This document shows, piece by piece, positions 31,401 through 37,640 of a DNA stretch of 64,000 nt. The notes under the pieces are model-generated. The model had not been told where the DNA came from and made no database searches. It saw only the letters and a list, made by a program, of their open reading frames with translations. This stretch comes from Takifugu bimaculatus. Lineage: Eukaryota; Chordata; Actinopteri; Tetraodontiformes; Tetraodontidae. The stretch is taken from positions 9,275,197-9,339,196 of the forward strand of contig CP034986.1 in the NCBI GenBank assembly GCA_004026145.2, written 5' to 3'. Both the position numbers and the translations under genes were made by a program. Within the stretch, counting starts at the first letter, position 1. The number at the start of each line of letters is the position of its first letter.

Positions 31401-31614
31401 AATTAGTCGCATTTCTGAGTCAGAGAAACTTCCGGAATAAAAAATTATGGTGAACCGGGCTAGAAAGAGGCGTACTCACCCGAGCGCCGTTCTTCTTCTG
31501 CCACTTTCAGACTCCCACTCGGACGACTTTGATCCGGCCTCCACCAAGAGCAAGTACGACTCCCTGGACTTTGACAGCTTGCTGCGGGAGGCCCAGCGCA
31601 GCCTCAGAAGGTAA
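3362..31614 (+). CDS. ppargc1a: ppargc1a, PGC-1alpha transcriptional coactivator (13 coding exons, whole gene)
   Basis: PGC-1alpha is a nuclear coactivator that docks on PPARs, ERRs, HNF4 and NRF1 to raise mitochondrial and oxidative gene expression. The joined exons encode 944 residues with no internal stop and all splice phases agreeing. In order: acidic activation domain (1-140); leucine motifs LLAVL (85-89), LKKLL (141-145) and LLKYL (209-213); a Ser/Gln/Pro tract (247-303); p38 sites and a Cdc4-type degron (318-356); HCF motif DHDY (460-463); YPWEGT (661-666); RS-like region (715-778); charged helix (784-823); RRM (about 823-895); and the cap-binding-complex motif at the C-terminus (930-944). 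The start MAWD and LKKLL exclude PGC-1beta. The protein is longer than human (about 798), mainly through exon 5 and exon 8 insertions. The upstream alternative first exons known in mammals would lie outside the window. Confidence 0.97.
3410..5029 (+). other. ppargc1a: Intron 1 (1,620 bp)
   Basis: GC-rich, with a CCGCTG-type repeat near 3476-3507, a CCGGCT hexamer repeat near 3840-3885, and poly-G runs near 4913-4963. The open frames here, including a 242-codon frame on the minus strand at 3956-4684, reflect high GC content. No additional exon is recognised. Confidence 0.85.
5030..5206 (+). CDS. ppargc1a: ppargc1a coding exon 2 (residues 17-75)
   Basis: 177 nt, phase 0 to 0, from acceptor CTCCAG to donor GTAAGC. 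It encodes the strongly conserved acidic activation segment beginning CAALVGEDQPLCPDL and containing DSFLGGLKWYSDQSEI, almost identical to human. This part recruits histone acetyltransferases (CBP/p300, SRC-1) in mammals. Reading through the donor would add Val-Ser and then stop. Confidence 0.98.
5623..5643. repeat. Poly-G run (21 G)
   Basis: An uninterrupted G homopolymer in intron 2. The exact length may be affected by sequencing. Confidence 0.9.
5764..5824. repeat. (TG)n microsatellite
   Basis: About 30 perfect TG units in intron 2. Cys-Val frames across it are artefacts. Confidence 0.97.
6103..6145. repeat. Short GCGTTAGCGT-type tandem repeat
   Basis: Four imperfect 10-11 bp units, each carrying TTAGC (GCGTTAGC, GCATTAGC, GTGTTAGC, GCGTTAGC). 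The same hexamer family recurs throughout the window. Confidence 0.7.
6968..7181. repeat. Paired (TG)n and (CA)n microsatellites
   Basis: A (TG)n run at about 6968-6994 is followed by a (CA)n run at about 7121-7181 with CTCACA interruptions. The two face each other about 125 bp apart, so the intervening DNA could loop out as an imperfect inverted repeat. Confidence 0.85.
7883..7931. repeat. (CA)n microsatellite
   Basis: About 24 CA units in intron 2. Confidence 0.96.
12081..12139. repeat. (TCCTGG)n hexanucleotide repeat, about 10 units
   Basis: Perfect tandem TCCTGG units in intron 2. They give Trp-Ser or Gly-Pro frames that should not be taken as coding. Confidence 0.96.
12781..12906. repeat. 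CCAGGCCGCCCCCC minisatellite, about 8 units
   Basis: CCAGGCC recurs about eight times at 14-17 bp spacing with variable C-runs between copies. The complement is G-rich enough for quadruplex formation. It lies within intron 2. Confidence 0.9.
13008..13075. repeat. G-run plus (TG)n tract
   Basis: A run of about 16 G, then GTGTG units, then a second G-run. Intron 2. Confidence 0.9.
13418..13456. repeat. C-run followed by (AC)n
   Basis: About 13 C and then about 13 AC units. Intron 2. Confidence 0.92.
13525..13800. promoter_or_regulatory. Candidate conserved non-coding block in intron 2
   Basis: The AT-rich, non-repetitive sequence contains homeodomain-like cores (CAATTAG, TAATTTAG) and CCATTATCA. 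This composition is typical of vertebrate enhancers, and it contrasts with the simple repeats around it. Conservation cannot be judged from one sequence. Confidence 0.25.
14440..14780. promoter_or_regulatory. Candidate conserved non-coding block in intron 2
   Basis: Non-repetitive, balanced sequence with short AT-rich cores (TCATTAAAGA, AGTAATTAAAC, AATAATGAC) and CTTATCTGAG, a GATA-type site. It has no coding signal. It looks like a developmental enhancer type of sequence, but this is inference only. Confidence 0.28.
14931..14960. repeat. (TG)n microsatellite
   Basis: About 15 TG units in intron 2. Confidence 0.95.
15984..16178 (+). CDS. ppargc1a: ppargc1a coding exon 3 (residues 76-140)
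   Basis: 195 nt, phase 0 to 0. It begins KIDEENEANLLAVLTETLDS and continues with PVDEDGLPSFEAL, near-identical to human, then a more variable Ser/Pro tail ending EEPSL. LLAVL (85-89) is the first leucine motif. The acceptor is a tandem AAGAAG at 15981-15986. The upstream AG is chosen because it keeps Lys76, present in human. The donor is GTAAGA. Confidence 0.97.
16179..16978 (+). other. ppargc1a: Intron 3 (800 bp)
   Basis: Contains G-runs near 16260 and 16740 and a C-run near 16949-16958 just before the acceptor. No other feature is recognised. Confidence 0.9.
16979..17104 (+). CDS. ppargc1a: ppargc1a coding exon 4 (residues 141-182), LKKLL nuclear-receptor box
   Basis: 126 nt, phase 0 to 0. 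It opens with LKKLLLAPANSQLSYN. LKKLL (141-145) is the main LXXLL motif that binds the AF2 groove of nuclear receptors. The segment HRIRPPPAVVK (172-182) aligns with mammalian HRIRTNPAIVK, so the AMPK target Thr177 is replaced by Pro176. The donor is GTAGGG. Confidence 0.97.
17105..18018 (+). other. ppargc1a: Intron 4 (914 bp)
   Basis: Mixed-composition intron with short C and G runs. No additional exon or RNA gene is recognised. Confidence 0.9.
18019..18394 (+). CDS. ppargc1a: ppargc1a coding exon 5 (residues 183-307 plus 1 nt), expanded Ser/Gln/Pro segment
   Basis: 376 nt, phase 0 to 1. The first part matches human: ENSW-like ESTWN, then RRHCTELLKYLTATDD with the third leucine motif LLKYL (209-213), then a KKKS motif (278-281). 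Between and after these is a fish-type expansion: a serine-rich run (247-277), Q5 (286-290), P9 (291-299) and Q4 (300-303). Teleost-specific serine- and glutamine-rich insertions here, in the NRF1/MEF2C-interacting region, have been reported by LeMoine and colleagues. The canonical donor is GTGAGA at 18395, chosen because phase 1 joins exon 6 to give the conserved AKPTT. Confidence 0.95.
18395..19460 (+). other. Open in-frame continuation of exon 5 into intron 5 (possible alternative exon end)
   Basis: The exon 5 frame stays open past the donor for 318 codons, to a TAA at 19348-19350. A second frame is open from 19290 to TAG at 19458-19460 and reads coding-like (for example SLFDFTSNPDANASL and SSGDSLLADAF). 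The two overlap around a C6 run at 19302-19307. Donors GTAAGC at 18767 and AG-GTAATC at 19286 both leave phase 1, so either could splice in frame to exon 6, adding 124 or 297 residues. No homologue is recognised. The segment may instead be ordinary GC-rich intron. Confidence 0.35.
18395..20111 (+). other. ppargc1a: Intron 5 (1,717 bp)
   Basis: Runs from donor GTGAGA to the TGCAG acceptor. The first half carries the open continuation described separately. The second half is AT-richer and shows no coding signal. Confidence 0.85.
20112..20157 (+). CDS. ppargc1a: ppargc1a coding exon 6 (residues 308-323), p38 site segment
   Basis: 46 nt, phase 1 to 2. It encodes AKPTTLPLPLTPESP and the first two bases of Asn323, nearly identical to human AKPTTLSLPLTPESPN. 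Thr318 and Ser321 match the p38 MAPK sites near Thr262/Ser265. The donor GTAAGT lies so that unspliced reading gives Lys and an immediate TAA. Confidence 0.96.
20158..20362 (+). other. ppargc1a: Intron 6 (205 bp), with a second plausible acceptor at 20291
   Basis: The shortest intron of the gene. Besides the main acceptor CTTCCAG, the sequence CATTTCCATTTCTTAG ending at 20291 is a good pyrimidine-rich acceptor. Using it adds 71 nt and gives Lys-Ser-stop directly after TPESP. Retention gives Lys-stop. Confidence 0.7.
20363..20436 (+). CDS. ppargc1a: ppargc1a coding exon 7 (residues 323-348)
   Basis: 74 nt, phase 2 to 1. It encodes NDHKGSPFENKTIERTLSVE followed by IAGTPG, matching human NDPKGSPFENKTIERTLSVELSGTAG. 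The donor is GTAAGT. The exon continues the repression/p38-controlled segment. Confidence 0.97.
20437..23397 (+). other. ppargc1a: Intron 7 (2,961 bp)
   Basis: Mostly unique sequence. The AT-rich block at about 20540-20780 (TTGATTAGG, GAGTTAATATG, TTTAATTGG) looks like candidate non-coding regulatory DNA. A weak AGTTCA-G-AGTTCA direct repeat lies at 20508-20520. No RNA gene or extra exon is recognised. Confidence 0.8.
23398..24598 (+). CDS. ppargc1a: ppargc1a coding exon 8 (residues 348-748), central region and start of RS domain
   Basis: 1,201 nt, phase 1 to 2, the largest exon as in other vertebrates. Conserved islands sit in divergent sequence: LTPPTTPPHK (349-358; Cdc4 phosphodegron and p38 Thr350), KKPRYSES-like KRARLSES (384-391), KGPEQTELYAQLSK (410-423), DHDYCQ (460-465; HCF-1 binding), DNQIRAELNKHFGHP (579-593), YPWEGT (661-666) and SVSPPSSL (693-700), then an SR-repeat (715-726). 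The Ala/Gly/Pro/Ser-rich linkers have no clear human counterpart. The acceptor is CTGCAG. The donor GTAAGC splits the Trp748 codon, and unspliced reading gives Trp then TAA. Confidence 0.97.
24599..26081 (+). other. ppargc1a: Intron 8 (1,483 bp)
   Basis: Unique sequence without a recognised exon, repeat or RNA gene. Confidence 0.88.
26082..26174 (+). CDS. ppargc1a: ppargc1a coding exon 9 (residues 748-779), RS-like segment
   Basis: 93 nt, phase 2 to 2. It encodes an Arg/Ser/Pro/Gln-rich stretch ending RSPLSRRPR, matching human SRSPYSRRPR. Together with the end of exon 8 it forms the RS domain linked to RNA processing. The donor is GTGATC, a weak 5' splice site with T rather than G at +5. Confidence 0.92.
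26175..26813 (+). other. ppargc1a: Intron 9 (639 bp)
   Basis: Nothing recognised apart from short GC-rich stretches near 26570-26640. It ends at CCCGTGCAG. Confidence 0.9.
26814..26934 (+). CDS. ppargc1a: ppargc1a coding exon 10 (residues 779-819), charged helix
   Basis: 121 nt, phase 2 to 0. It encodes YDSYEEYQHERLKREEYRRD and then YEKRESERAEQREKQRQKAI, virtually identical to human (REYEKRESERAKQRERQRQKAI). It is a highly charged helical stretch before the RRM. The donor is GTGAGT. Confidence 0.98.
26935..29466 (+). other. ppargc1a: Intron 10 (2,532 bp)
   Basis: Carries a 630 bp pyrimidine minisatellite (28012-28637, listed separately). The rest is unique sequence with no recognised gene. 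Confidence 0.88.
28012..28637. repeat. TTTTCCCTCCG/A pyrimidine minisatellite
   Basis: About 55-60 units of roughly 10-11 bp built on TTTCCCTC plus CA, CG or TG. The + strand is almost entirely C and T apart from single A/G variants. Long Phe-Pro-Ser frames on + and Gly-Lys-Asn-Glu frames on - result from the repeat and are not genes. As a mirror-type homopyrimidine block it can adopt H-DNA. Confidence 0.95.
29467..29588 (+). CDS. ppargc1a: ppargc1a coding exon 11 (residues 820-860), first half of RRM
   Basis: 122 nt, phase 0 to 2. It encodes EERRVVYVGRLRSDCTRTEL and then KRRFEVFGEIEECAVNLRDD. VVYVGR (824-829) is RNP2 of the RNA-recognition motif. Human reads EERRVIYVGKIRPDTTRTEL, so it is conserved. 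The donor is GTAAGG, and unspliced reading gives Gly-stop. Confidence 0.98.
29589..29964 (+). other. ppargc1a: Intron 11 (376 bp)
   Basis: Unique sequence with several GGTTCT/AGAACC words in both orientations. Nothing else is recognised. Confidence 0.88.
29965..30116 (+). CDS. ppargc1a: ppargc1a coding exon 12 (residues 860-911), second half of RRM
   Basis: 152 nt, phase 2 to 1. It encodes DNFGFITYRYTCDAFAALEN and then GHTLRRSNEPQFELCFGGQK. DNFGFITY (861-868) is RNP1 (human DSYGFITY). The end, QFCKSHYTDL, matches human QFFKSNYADL. The donor is GTGAGT. Confidence 0.98.
30117..31510 (+). other. ppargc1a: Intron 12 (1,394 bp)
   Basis: Unique sequence. It contains AGTTCA-A-AGGTCA, a DR1 nuclear-receptor type site, at 30323-30335. 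No exon is recognised. Confidence 0.88.
31511..31614 (+). CDS. ppargc1a: ppargc1a coding exon 13 (residues 911-944) and stop
   Basis: 104 nt including TAA at 31612-31614. It encodes DSHSDDFDPASTKSKYDSLD and then FDSLLREAQRSLRR. The last 15 residues are the cap-binding-complex (CBP80) motif shared by PGC-1alpha, PGC-1beta and PRC. The acceptor is TTTCAG. Confidence 0.98.
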
Positions 31615-32193
31615 CCGGTTCAGCGGCGCCGCCGCCGAGAGGAACTCCCGATACCTCACCGTCGTTTGTTTGTCGCTTCCTTCGACGACGAGACTGTCGC
31701 AGTTTCACACGCCACGCAGAGTGGACGTCTAAAGGAACACGTCTGTCGGTGTATATCCGTAAAAATGAAGTTTACATGAATAAAAGCTGCTGAAGAGCTG
31801 AGGAAGAGACGTTGTGGGAAAAAAAAACAAACAAAAAAAAACGCCGAGCCTCAGAAACCGCCGCGCCACTTTTTGGTGCACTCTACTGCTGTACGTCCAC
31901 AGGTGAACGAAGAAACGAAAACGTTAATGACTTCTTTGTTTTTCTCTCTTCAAGCACTACAACACCCAGAATCCTTTGGGGGTGAAAACATGCAGCTTGT
32001 TCAGCCAGATTTGTTTTTGGGTTGTTTTTTTGTTTTTTTTGCAGTCGATTTTCTTCTCTTTTGTTCAAATCTGGTGTTTGGATCTCGCGTTACAGGACAG
32101 GAAACTCTCAAGGTAACATTATTGTCTACATTTTATGGAGAAATGTAGCTGTGTATTTACAAATCCTATAAAAAAAAGAATATTTTTATTTTC

Positions 32194-32201
32194 TGTACAT
32201 A
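32194..32201 (+). promoter_or_regulatory. Pumilio-type site UGUACAUA in 3' UTR
   Basis: Matches UGUANAUA. Further matches (UGUAUAUA) are at 32597-32604 and 33181-33188. Binding is inferred. Confidence 0.5.
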
Positions 32202-32821
32202 TGGAATATCTTTATTTGTTACAGCTATGCACTGTAAAATGCAGCCTTTTTTAAAACAAGAAGGAAATTTCTTAAATCAGAATGTCGATCTGTAGTAATA
32301 ACAGTAGTGTGAACATATTGATGTTTCCAAGACATGACATGATTGTAAAAATGAGGGGAAAAAATGCGTCCGACTGCTCGTTTTGAGGGAGCACGTGAAC
32401 AAGCGTCTTTTTTTTTAAGTTATTTTGTCGGGGGAGGGGCGGGGACACTCAACCATGTATAGTTTTATCTGTTTATAAAGTTTCTCAATCAGTGTTTTTT
32501 GCTTATACGACCGAAGTAAAATGCATTTTTAACATGTTTTTCATGATTGTAAAAAAAAAGAAAGGCATTTTTATTAATTATTTCTAAATAAATCCGTGTA
32601 TATAAACTACATACGTGAGTAACACTGTACAACGAGGGTGTCGTCACACAGTCATTAGCATTAGCTAACTTAATTAATGCTAATTACTGTTAATTACTGC
32701 ATCCTTCTTGTAAAACGTTACTTGTGTGTGATTAAGTTTGATTTTATTTCTTTGTAAGGTTTTGATCAGTGAAAGGGTGCATTTTAATCTTTTTAATCGG
32801 TACAAAAGAAGCGTATTTATC

Positions 32822-32830
32822 TTATTTATT
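32822..32830 (+). promoter_or_regulatory. AU-rich element nonamer UUAUUUAUU
   Basis: An exact ARE nonamer in an AT-rich part of the 3' UTR, with a further AUUUA just upstream. It suggests control of mRNA stability. Confidence 0.5.
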
Positions 32831-33181
32831 TTAATATTTCAATCAAGACTATTTATGGGCTGCTCATTTTTACATACCTCATGAGAGTCCTGGCTAAGTT
32901 AAGCAGTTGTTTTTATTTAAGGAATCACGAGACAGGGTGAACGATTTGGTGACCTTTTCTGCCTTTCCGAAACAATCAACGCACCACTCCGAACTCCGAC
33001 CGTTTCTCATTTCCGGGCCGAACATGAAGCAATAATTTAGCAGGTTGTTTTTGAGTTGGAACCACTGGAAACGCTTCACTCACGCTTGATTCTGTGAATG
33101 CCAAACAAAAGTTTACAGTTTCCTTTTCCTGAATTTTTTAAAAGATCTTGTATTTGATGTAAAATATAAATATATATATAT

Positions 33182-33209
33182 GTATATATCTATATCTATA
33201 GATATATAC
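33182..33209 (+). other. AT-rich perfect inverted repeat in 3' UTR
   Basis: GTATATATCTATA (33182-33194), a two-base spacer, and its exact reverse complement (33197-33209). It would form a 13 bp stem in DNA or RNA, and one Pumilio-type site overlaps its 5' arm. Confidence 0.8.
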
Positions 33210-33339
33210 AAGGACGATGCTGTTATTCACAACAATTACAAGATGATTAATGATCATATAAATGAAGGGAAAAAATATATAAAAAGCAATAAATTATTTT
33301 TCAGAGTTGTATTTTAGCTCCTACAGTCGTGTGATTTTT

Positions 33340-33500
33340 GGACTCGACCCATTACCCAGCCGCTGGTTGCTAGGTCGCCTCCATCCCACCCACCTCCTGC
33401 TCCTCCCTTTAACCGTTGTTGACCGAGTCTTGTCGTGACCGTAACGCATGCGTCACCTGCCCGGCGGCGGCGGCGGCTCCGCCCCGCCTCTGTCTCCATG
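33340..33500. other. CpG-rich patch inside the 3' UTR
   Basis: GC-rich sequence with a palindromic ACGCATGCGT (33444-33453, NRF1-like), a CGG run, and CCGCCCCGCC (a GC box on the minus strand). It stands out from the AT-rich 3' UTR. A 63-codon minus-strand frame here has no recognised homologue. Confidence 0.5.
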
Positions 33501-34177
33501 GGCAAATTGTGACGTGGTTTTTGGCGGTGTAGCTATGCTAGGAGGGCGGACAGAACGCCGTTACCACAGAGAAAAGTGAACCTCCCGACGAAACAGAACG
33601 AGAAATGAGTCGTTTTACGCTTCAAAGCACCAAAAAAAAGATCAATTAAATAGCAGAGGAAGGACAAAAATATTAACGAAGAACAACTTCACCTGTCTTT
33701 TCCCATTGTTTGGGATTTTTTGCTGTCGGTATGGCGTTTGGGTAATGGCGTCGTGTCCCGTTTGATAGATGTGGCTTTAATCCTTGTAATAATTAACGAT
33801 AATGACGATGATGATGATGATGATGAAAAAAATGCTTTGTAAATTGCCTAGAGTAGCAATATATTACAACACCTTATGGTTCAGAGTTCAACTGTGGCGG
33901 ACTTTTTCGTGTCCGGTTGAGGCCACCGCGTCAACGTTTGTTGGGTAATCATGTTTCTTTTGGAAGGACAAAATGTGTACGAACAAACGTGTGTGTGCGC
34001 GTGTGTGTGTGTGATTTCTGCGGGTGTTTGTGGAGTGGGGGGGCTGTTCTCTGTTTGTGTCCTATCCACGTTGCCTTCTGCCAAGTCCTTACCAATGCCT
34101 TTGTGATTCTACCTATTGTACGACTTTCTTGTGAACTTCATTTTTTTATGTGCAATTCTCATCAGCCTCAACATGCC

Positions 34178-34183
34178 AATAAA
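34178..34183 (+). terminator. ppargc1a: Terminal polyadenylation signal AATAAA
   Basis: Sits in CATGCCAATAAAGGGAAATG with a GTGTTTG GU-rich stretch just downstream. Cleavage is expected near 34195-34200. It is chosen as terminal because the AT-rich 3' UTR composition ends here. Confidence 0.7.
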
Positions 34184-34199
34184 GGGAAATGTGTTTGAA

Positions 34200-37100
34200 A
34201 AAAAGGAAGAAACCTCTTTATTTCCCTATTATCTCCCCCCTTCCCTGTGATGAATGTCCCTCCATCGAGGACCGCCGCGCCGCCGTCAGCCATCGCCGAG
34301 GAACGCTCGGGATTTATGCTCTCGCCGAACGCTGGCCGGCAGAAATCCTTCAGGAAGAATTCCGCTTCCCGCTTGAATATCGGCACTAAAGTTCGACGCT
34401 GACAGTTATTAAACTGTGGCGATCGTTGGCTGCGTTCCGGACTTGTAAAGATTCTTAAACGAGCCCCCTGGTCCTGCTCCTCGTCTGCCCCAATGGTCCC
34501 ATGAGTCAGAACCCTCAGGAAGCTGCTGACATCTTTTACACCTGCTTTTCCAGTATGGACCAGTATGAAGGTTGGCTCCTGCCCACTCCAGACCACCTCC
34601 ACGGCCCCCTAGTGGTGGCAGCCAGTAAACCCAAGAAGGCCGTTCCTTGCTAATATGCAGCGCTTTTCATCACAGTCGGGACATTTTTACGTCGGCGCTT
34701 GTTGGTCCGTGCGGGAACGTCGTCCCCTCCTTCCGAGCAACTTTTCCTCTTTGAAATTCACATCACCTGGGAGGGAAGAGTGTGTCTGCTGTCCACGACT
34801 CGACTCCACACCACTGCAAGTCTGCAAAGTTAATTAAAAAGTTGGGGGAACAATTTCATTAACACGATTGAGAGCCAGAGAGTTGATGGTGTGCTTGATA
34901 TTCAATGGGCTTCATAATGATTAAAACAAGCCCCCCAGCCCCTCGAACCCCCATCCCCCTCCCCCCCTCCCACTTTTTCCTCACGCATTAGCCCCGGAAC
35001 TCGGATCACACCGGGAGCTTCCACCGTTTTTTTTACCCCTCACCGGTGAGAAGAGAAATATGGGAAGAATGTGCATTAAACTTTAAGGTTGGGGGTCTGA
35101 TTGTGTTTTTTATTAAGGCGGCTGTTTAGCCCCGGAGAAGAGAGCGGCTGCCTTTCATTTCGGCTCGGCTGCTGCATTACAGCGGGAGGTCTCCGTCTGC
35201 TTGCCCTTTCCACAGAATGAAACTGTCCCTGGAAATCTCTCTCAGCTCCCCATCGGCTTTCCCCCCTCCCGTCTCTCTCCTTCCATCATGATAGAATGGC
35301 TCTTTTCTCGTTTTTTTATATCCGTGATGTGTCTTTTTTATTATTAACCAGTAGATAAGCAGCTATCTCTACTCCATTTGGAAGTAAGTGGTAGCCTTGG
35401 AAATAATGGGGTTTGATGGGGCTGGGCTCTCTGTGGGGACAGGCCCCCCCCACGCCACAGCCCACAAGTGTACTTCTCTATTTTATTTGGCATCTCGCGC
35501 CGCGCCCGCCGCTGTTGAAGCCCTGAAAATGGCACTGGGCTTCACCCTTTGTCTGCGTCTGTGTGGCGGGAGCGTGCCAGGCGAGCCGCGGCGGCCGGAG
35601 CGGCGGCGCCAAAATGAAGAGCCCCGCACATTTTTGGCAGCTCCTTCCGAGCGCCTGTCTCGGTATCATGTAAGCAGGTTAGGGCGTCTCTGATAATAAG
35701 ATTAGACTCTGTGAGAGTAGTTAATTAAAGCCCGTGGGGTGGAACATGAGCAATCCTACTGGTAATTTACCATCAAGTGCTTTTTTTTTTTTTTTTTTTA
35801 ATTCTCAGCGTGGCGAGAAATGCGTCAAGACTGCAAATTTCCCGTCAGAATCCGACCAGAACGAATGATATCGCAGACAATGTTGCTGTGGAAGCGACGC
35901 CGCAAAGCAGGAAATCATGGACCACGTGGAGGAGATGTTGCCTCCAGTGTCCCTTCCAGATGCTCCATTCCCCCAACGCTCGTCCCTCTCGTAACCTTTT
36001 TAGGTTTTATTTTTAGAGTCAGACTGAGCTGGTCGTGTGCGGCTAATGGGTTGCCGGGCAGATCTTTCCACACGCTCGTGAGGCAACGCCAACCAGAGCC
36101 GTCCAGAGCTGCAGGAGGGGGTCAGATCTTGAGATATCGGGGCACCGTCACTGCTGGCTGGAGGCGTTTGTTCCAGTCGGACCGCGAGGACCAGCCGGGG
36201 ATGACTGGCCTGAGTCACATACGCAGCCTCGCCTGGCAGCGGGAAAGAGTCGCCATCTGGGGACACTCTGAAAAGTGGCTTTGATGGATCCGAACCCCCT
36301 CCGTGATCTTATTTATTCTGCACCTCCACAGCTGGAACAACCAATAACTTACTGATGAGGTCATTTGTCGTCTGCTCCTGATGCACCGAGCTGCACCTGA
36401 GACCCGGAGCCCGGACTGGCCACCGGACTGGGCGTTCACTGGTCCCCAGAGAGGGACGAGAACCCAGCGAACTCAACCCGGGAAGCGTTTTAACCTGGAC
36501 AGCACGTCCCACTTCCTCCCCCGAAGAGGGGCGTGGGTGCCGCCATTTTGACTCACAATTCCTCCCAAAGACAACGGGCCAGGCGGGTCACCGAGGAGCT
36601 CCGCTTGCGTAGTTTAGAGTAGACGACTGTTCCGTTCGGCTTTTCGGCGGGGGAACGACTTATTCTCCGGCCAGACTGCCGTCGTCTGCCACCTTATGGG
36701 AAAAGCTGATGGCCGCCCTCTTAATAATCACAATTTTCCGGTTCGGCATTCTTGTTTCCGCCGTTAAGAGTAATGAGGAACAGAAGGACAATATTCTTCT
36801 TCCCCCCAACTATCAACTTTGGGACTGGATGTATTCTTTGCAAGATAATTAATGGCTACAGACAAATGGTGGTTGATTGAGCGACTCATCTCTCTATTTT
36901 CAATCACCATCTGCTGTGTGTTGCCGACAAAAACAATGTTAATTACCTCAAGTGCGCCCAAGACGCGCCGTATTAATTAGAACGGCGGAAAGAGAAAACT
37001 TGAAAGAATTCCGCGTTTCGGTACCCATAATGCTCGGGTTTTTGTGGATTTTGTTGATGGATTACCCTCAGATCCAAAAGCAATCTTTTGGTGACCCTTT

Positions 37101-37440
37101 GATGGTGTCCAAACAGGTTAGCGTTAGCTTTGATGTAGCCACCTTCACTTGCTTCCCCGCCCCGGGGGCCTCTGCAGTCCTTTAAGGGTACCGGTGCCAG
37201 TGGTGGGGTGGGGTGGGGTGGGCCTCAGCGGCGGGACCGCAGGGGCAGCTCCAGATGCAGACAGATGTTTTCTGCACATCCTCTGGCCAGAAAGGGAAGA
37301 TGGAGGGAGATGAAGAGAGGAACTGGACGTGACGAGGCGGCGGCGGCGGCGGCGCTCTCTCTGCCAAACCTGTGATGGCACCCCGCAGATGGCAGAAGTG
37401 GGTCGGGATCGGGCCGGCGTCACGGCCGCTAACGAGCGAC
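34200..37440. other. Intergenic, no gene recognised
   Basis: Contains a C-rich stretch (34930-34975), a poly-T run (35779-35799) and (GGGGT)n near 37202-37220, followed by a CGG run near 37336-37354. No splice-bounded coding segment or RNA gene is found on either strand. Confidence 0.75.
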
Positions 37441-37630
37441 ATGCAAATGTGATGATGGCAGCGGCGTATCATTGGTTATTATTTGGCAATCACGGGGTAA
37501 CATCAATAGCAATTAGCATAATTGCCATGACTTCAGTGCTTAATGACTTCATTCAAAATACTGACAAATCAAATATGCTTATTTCCTTCATACAAATGGG
37601 TCATTTGCAGTCTGTTCGACTGGATTAAGC
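37441..37630. promoter_or_regulatory. Candidate conserved non-coding element with octamer and homeodomain cores
   Basis: Starts with ATGCAAAT (POU octamer) and contains CATTGG, CAATTAGCATAATTG, TTAATGACTTCATT and ATTTGCAG within about 190 bp of unbroken AT-rich unique sequence. This pattern is typical of vertebrate enhancers, but conservation is not shown. Confidence 0.35.
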
Positions 37631-37640
37631 ACATCAAGAA

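Larger units (their letters stand above)
31615..34198 (+). other. ppargc1a: 3' UTR of ppargc1a (about 2.6 kb)
   Basis: AT-rich, unlike the flanking DNA, and continuous with the stop codon. It carries AATAAA signals at 31779, 32587, 33288 and 34178, an AU-rich nonamer, three Pumilio-type sites and an AT hairpin. A GC-rich, CpG-bearing patch (33340-33500) interrupts it. The end is placed about 15-20 nt after the last AATAAA, and composition changes there. Earlier signals could produce shorter transcripts. Confidence 0.75.
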
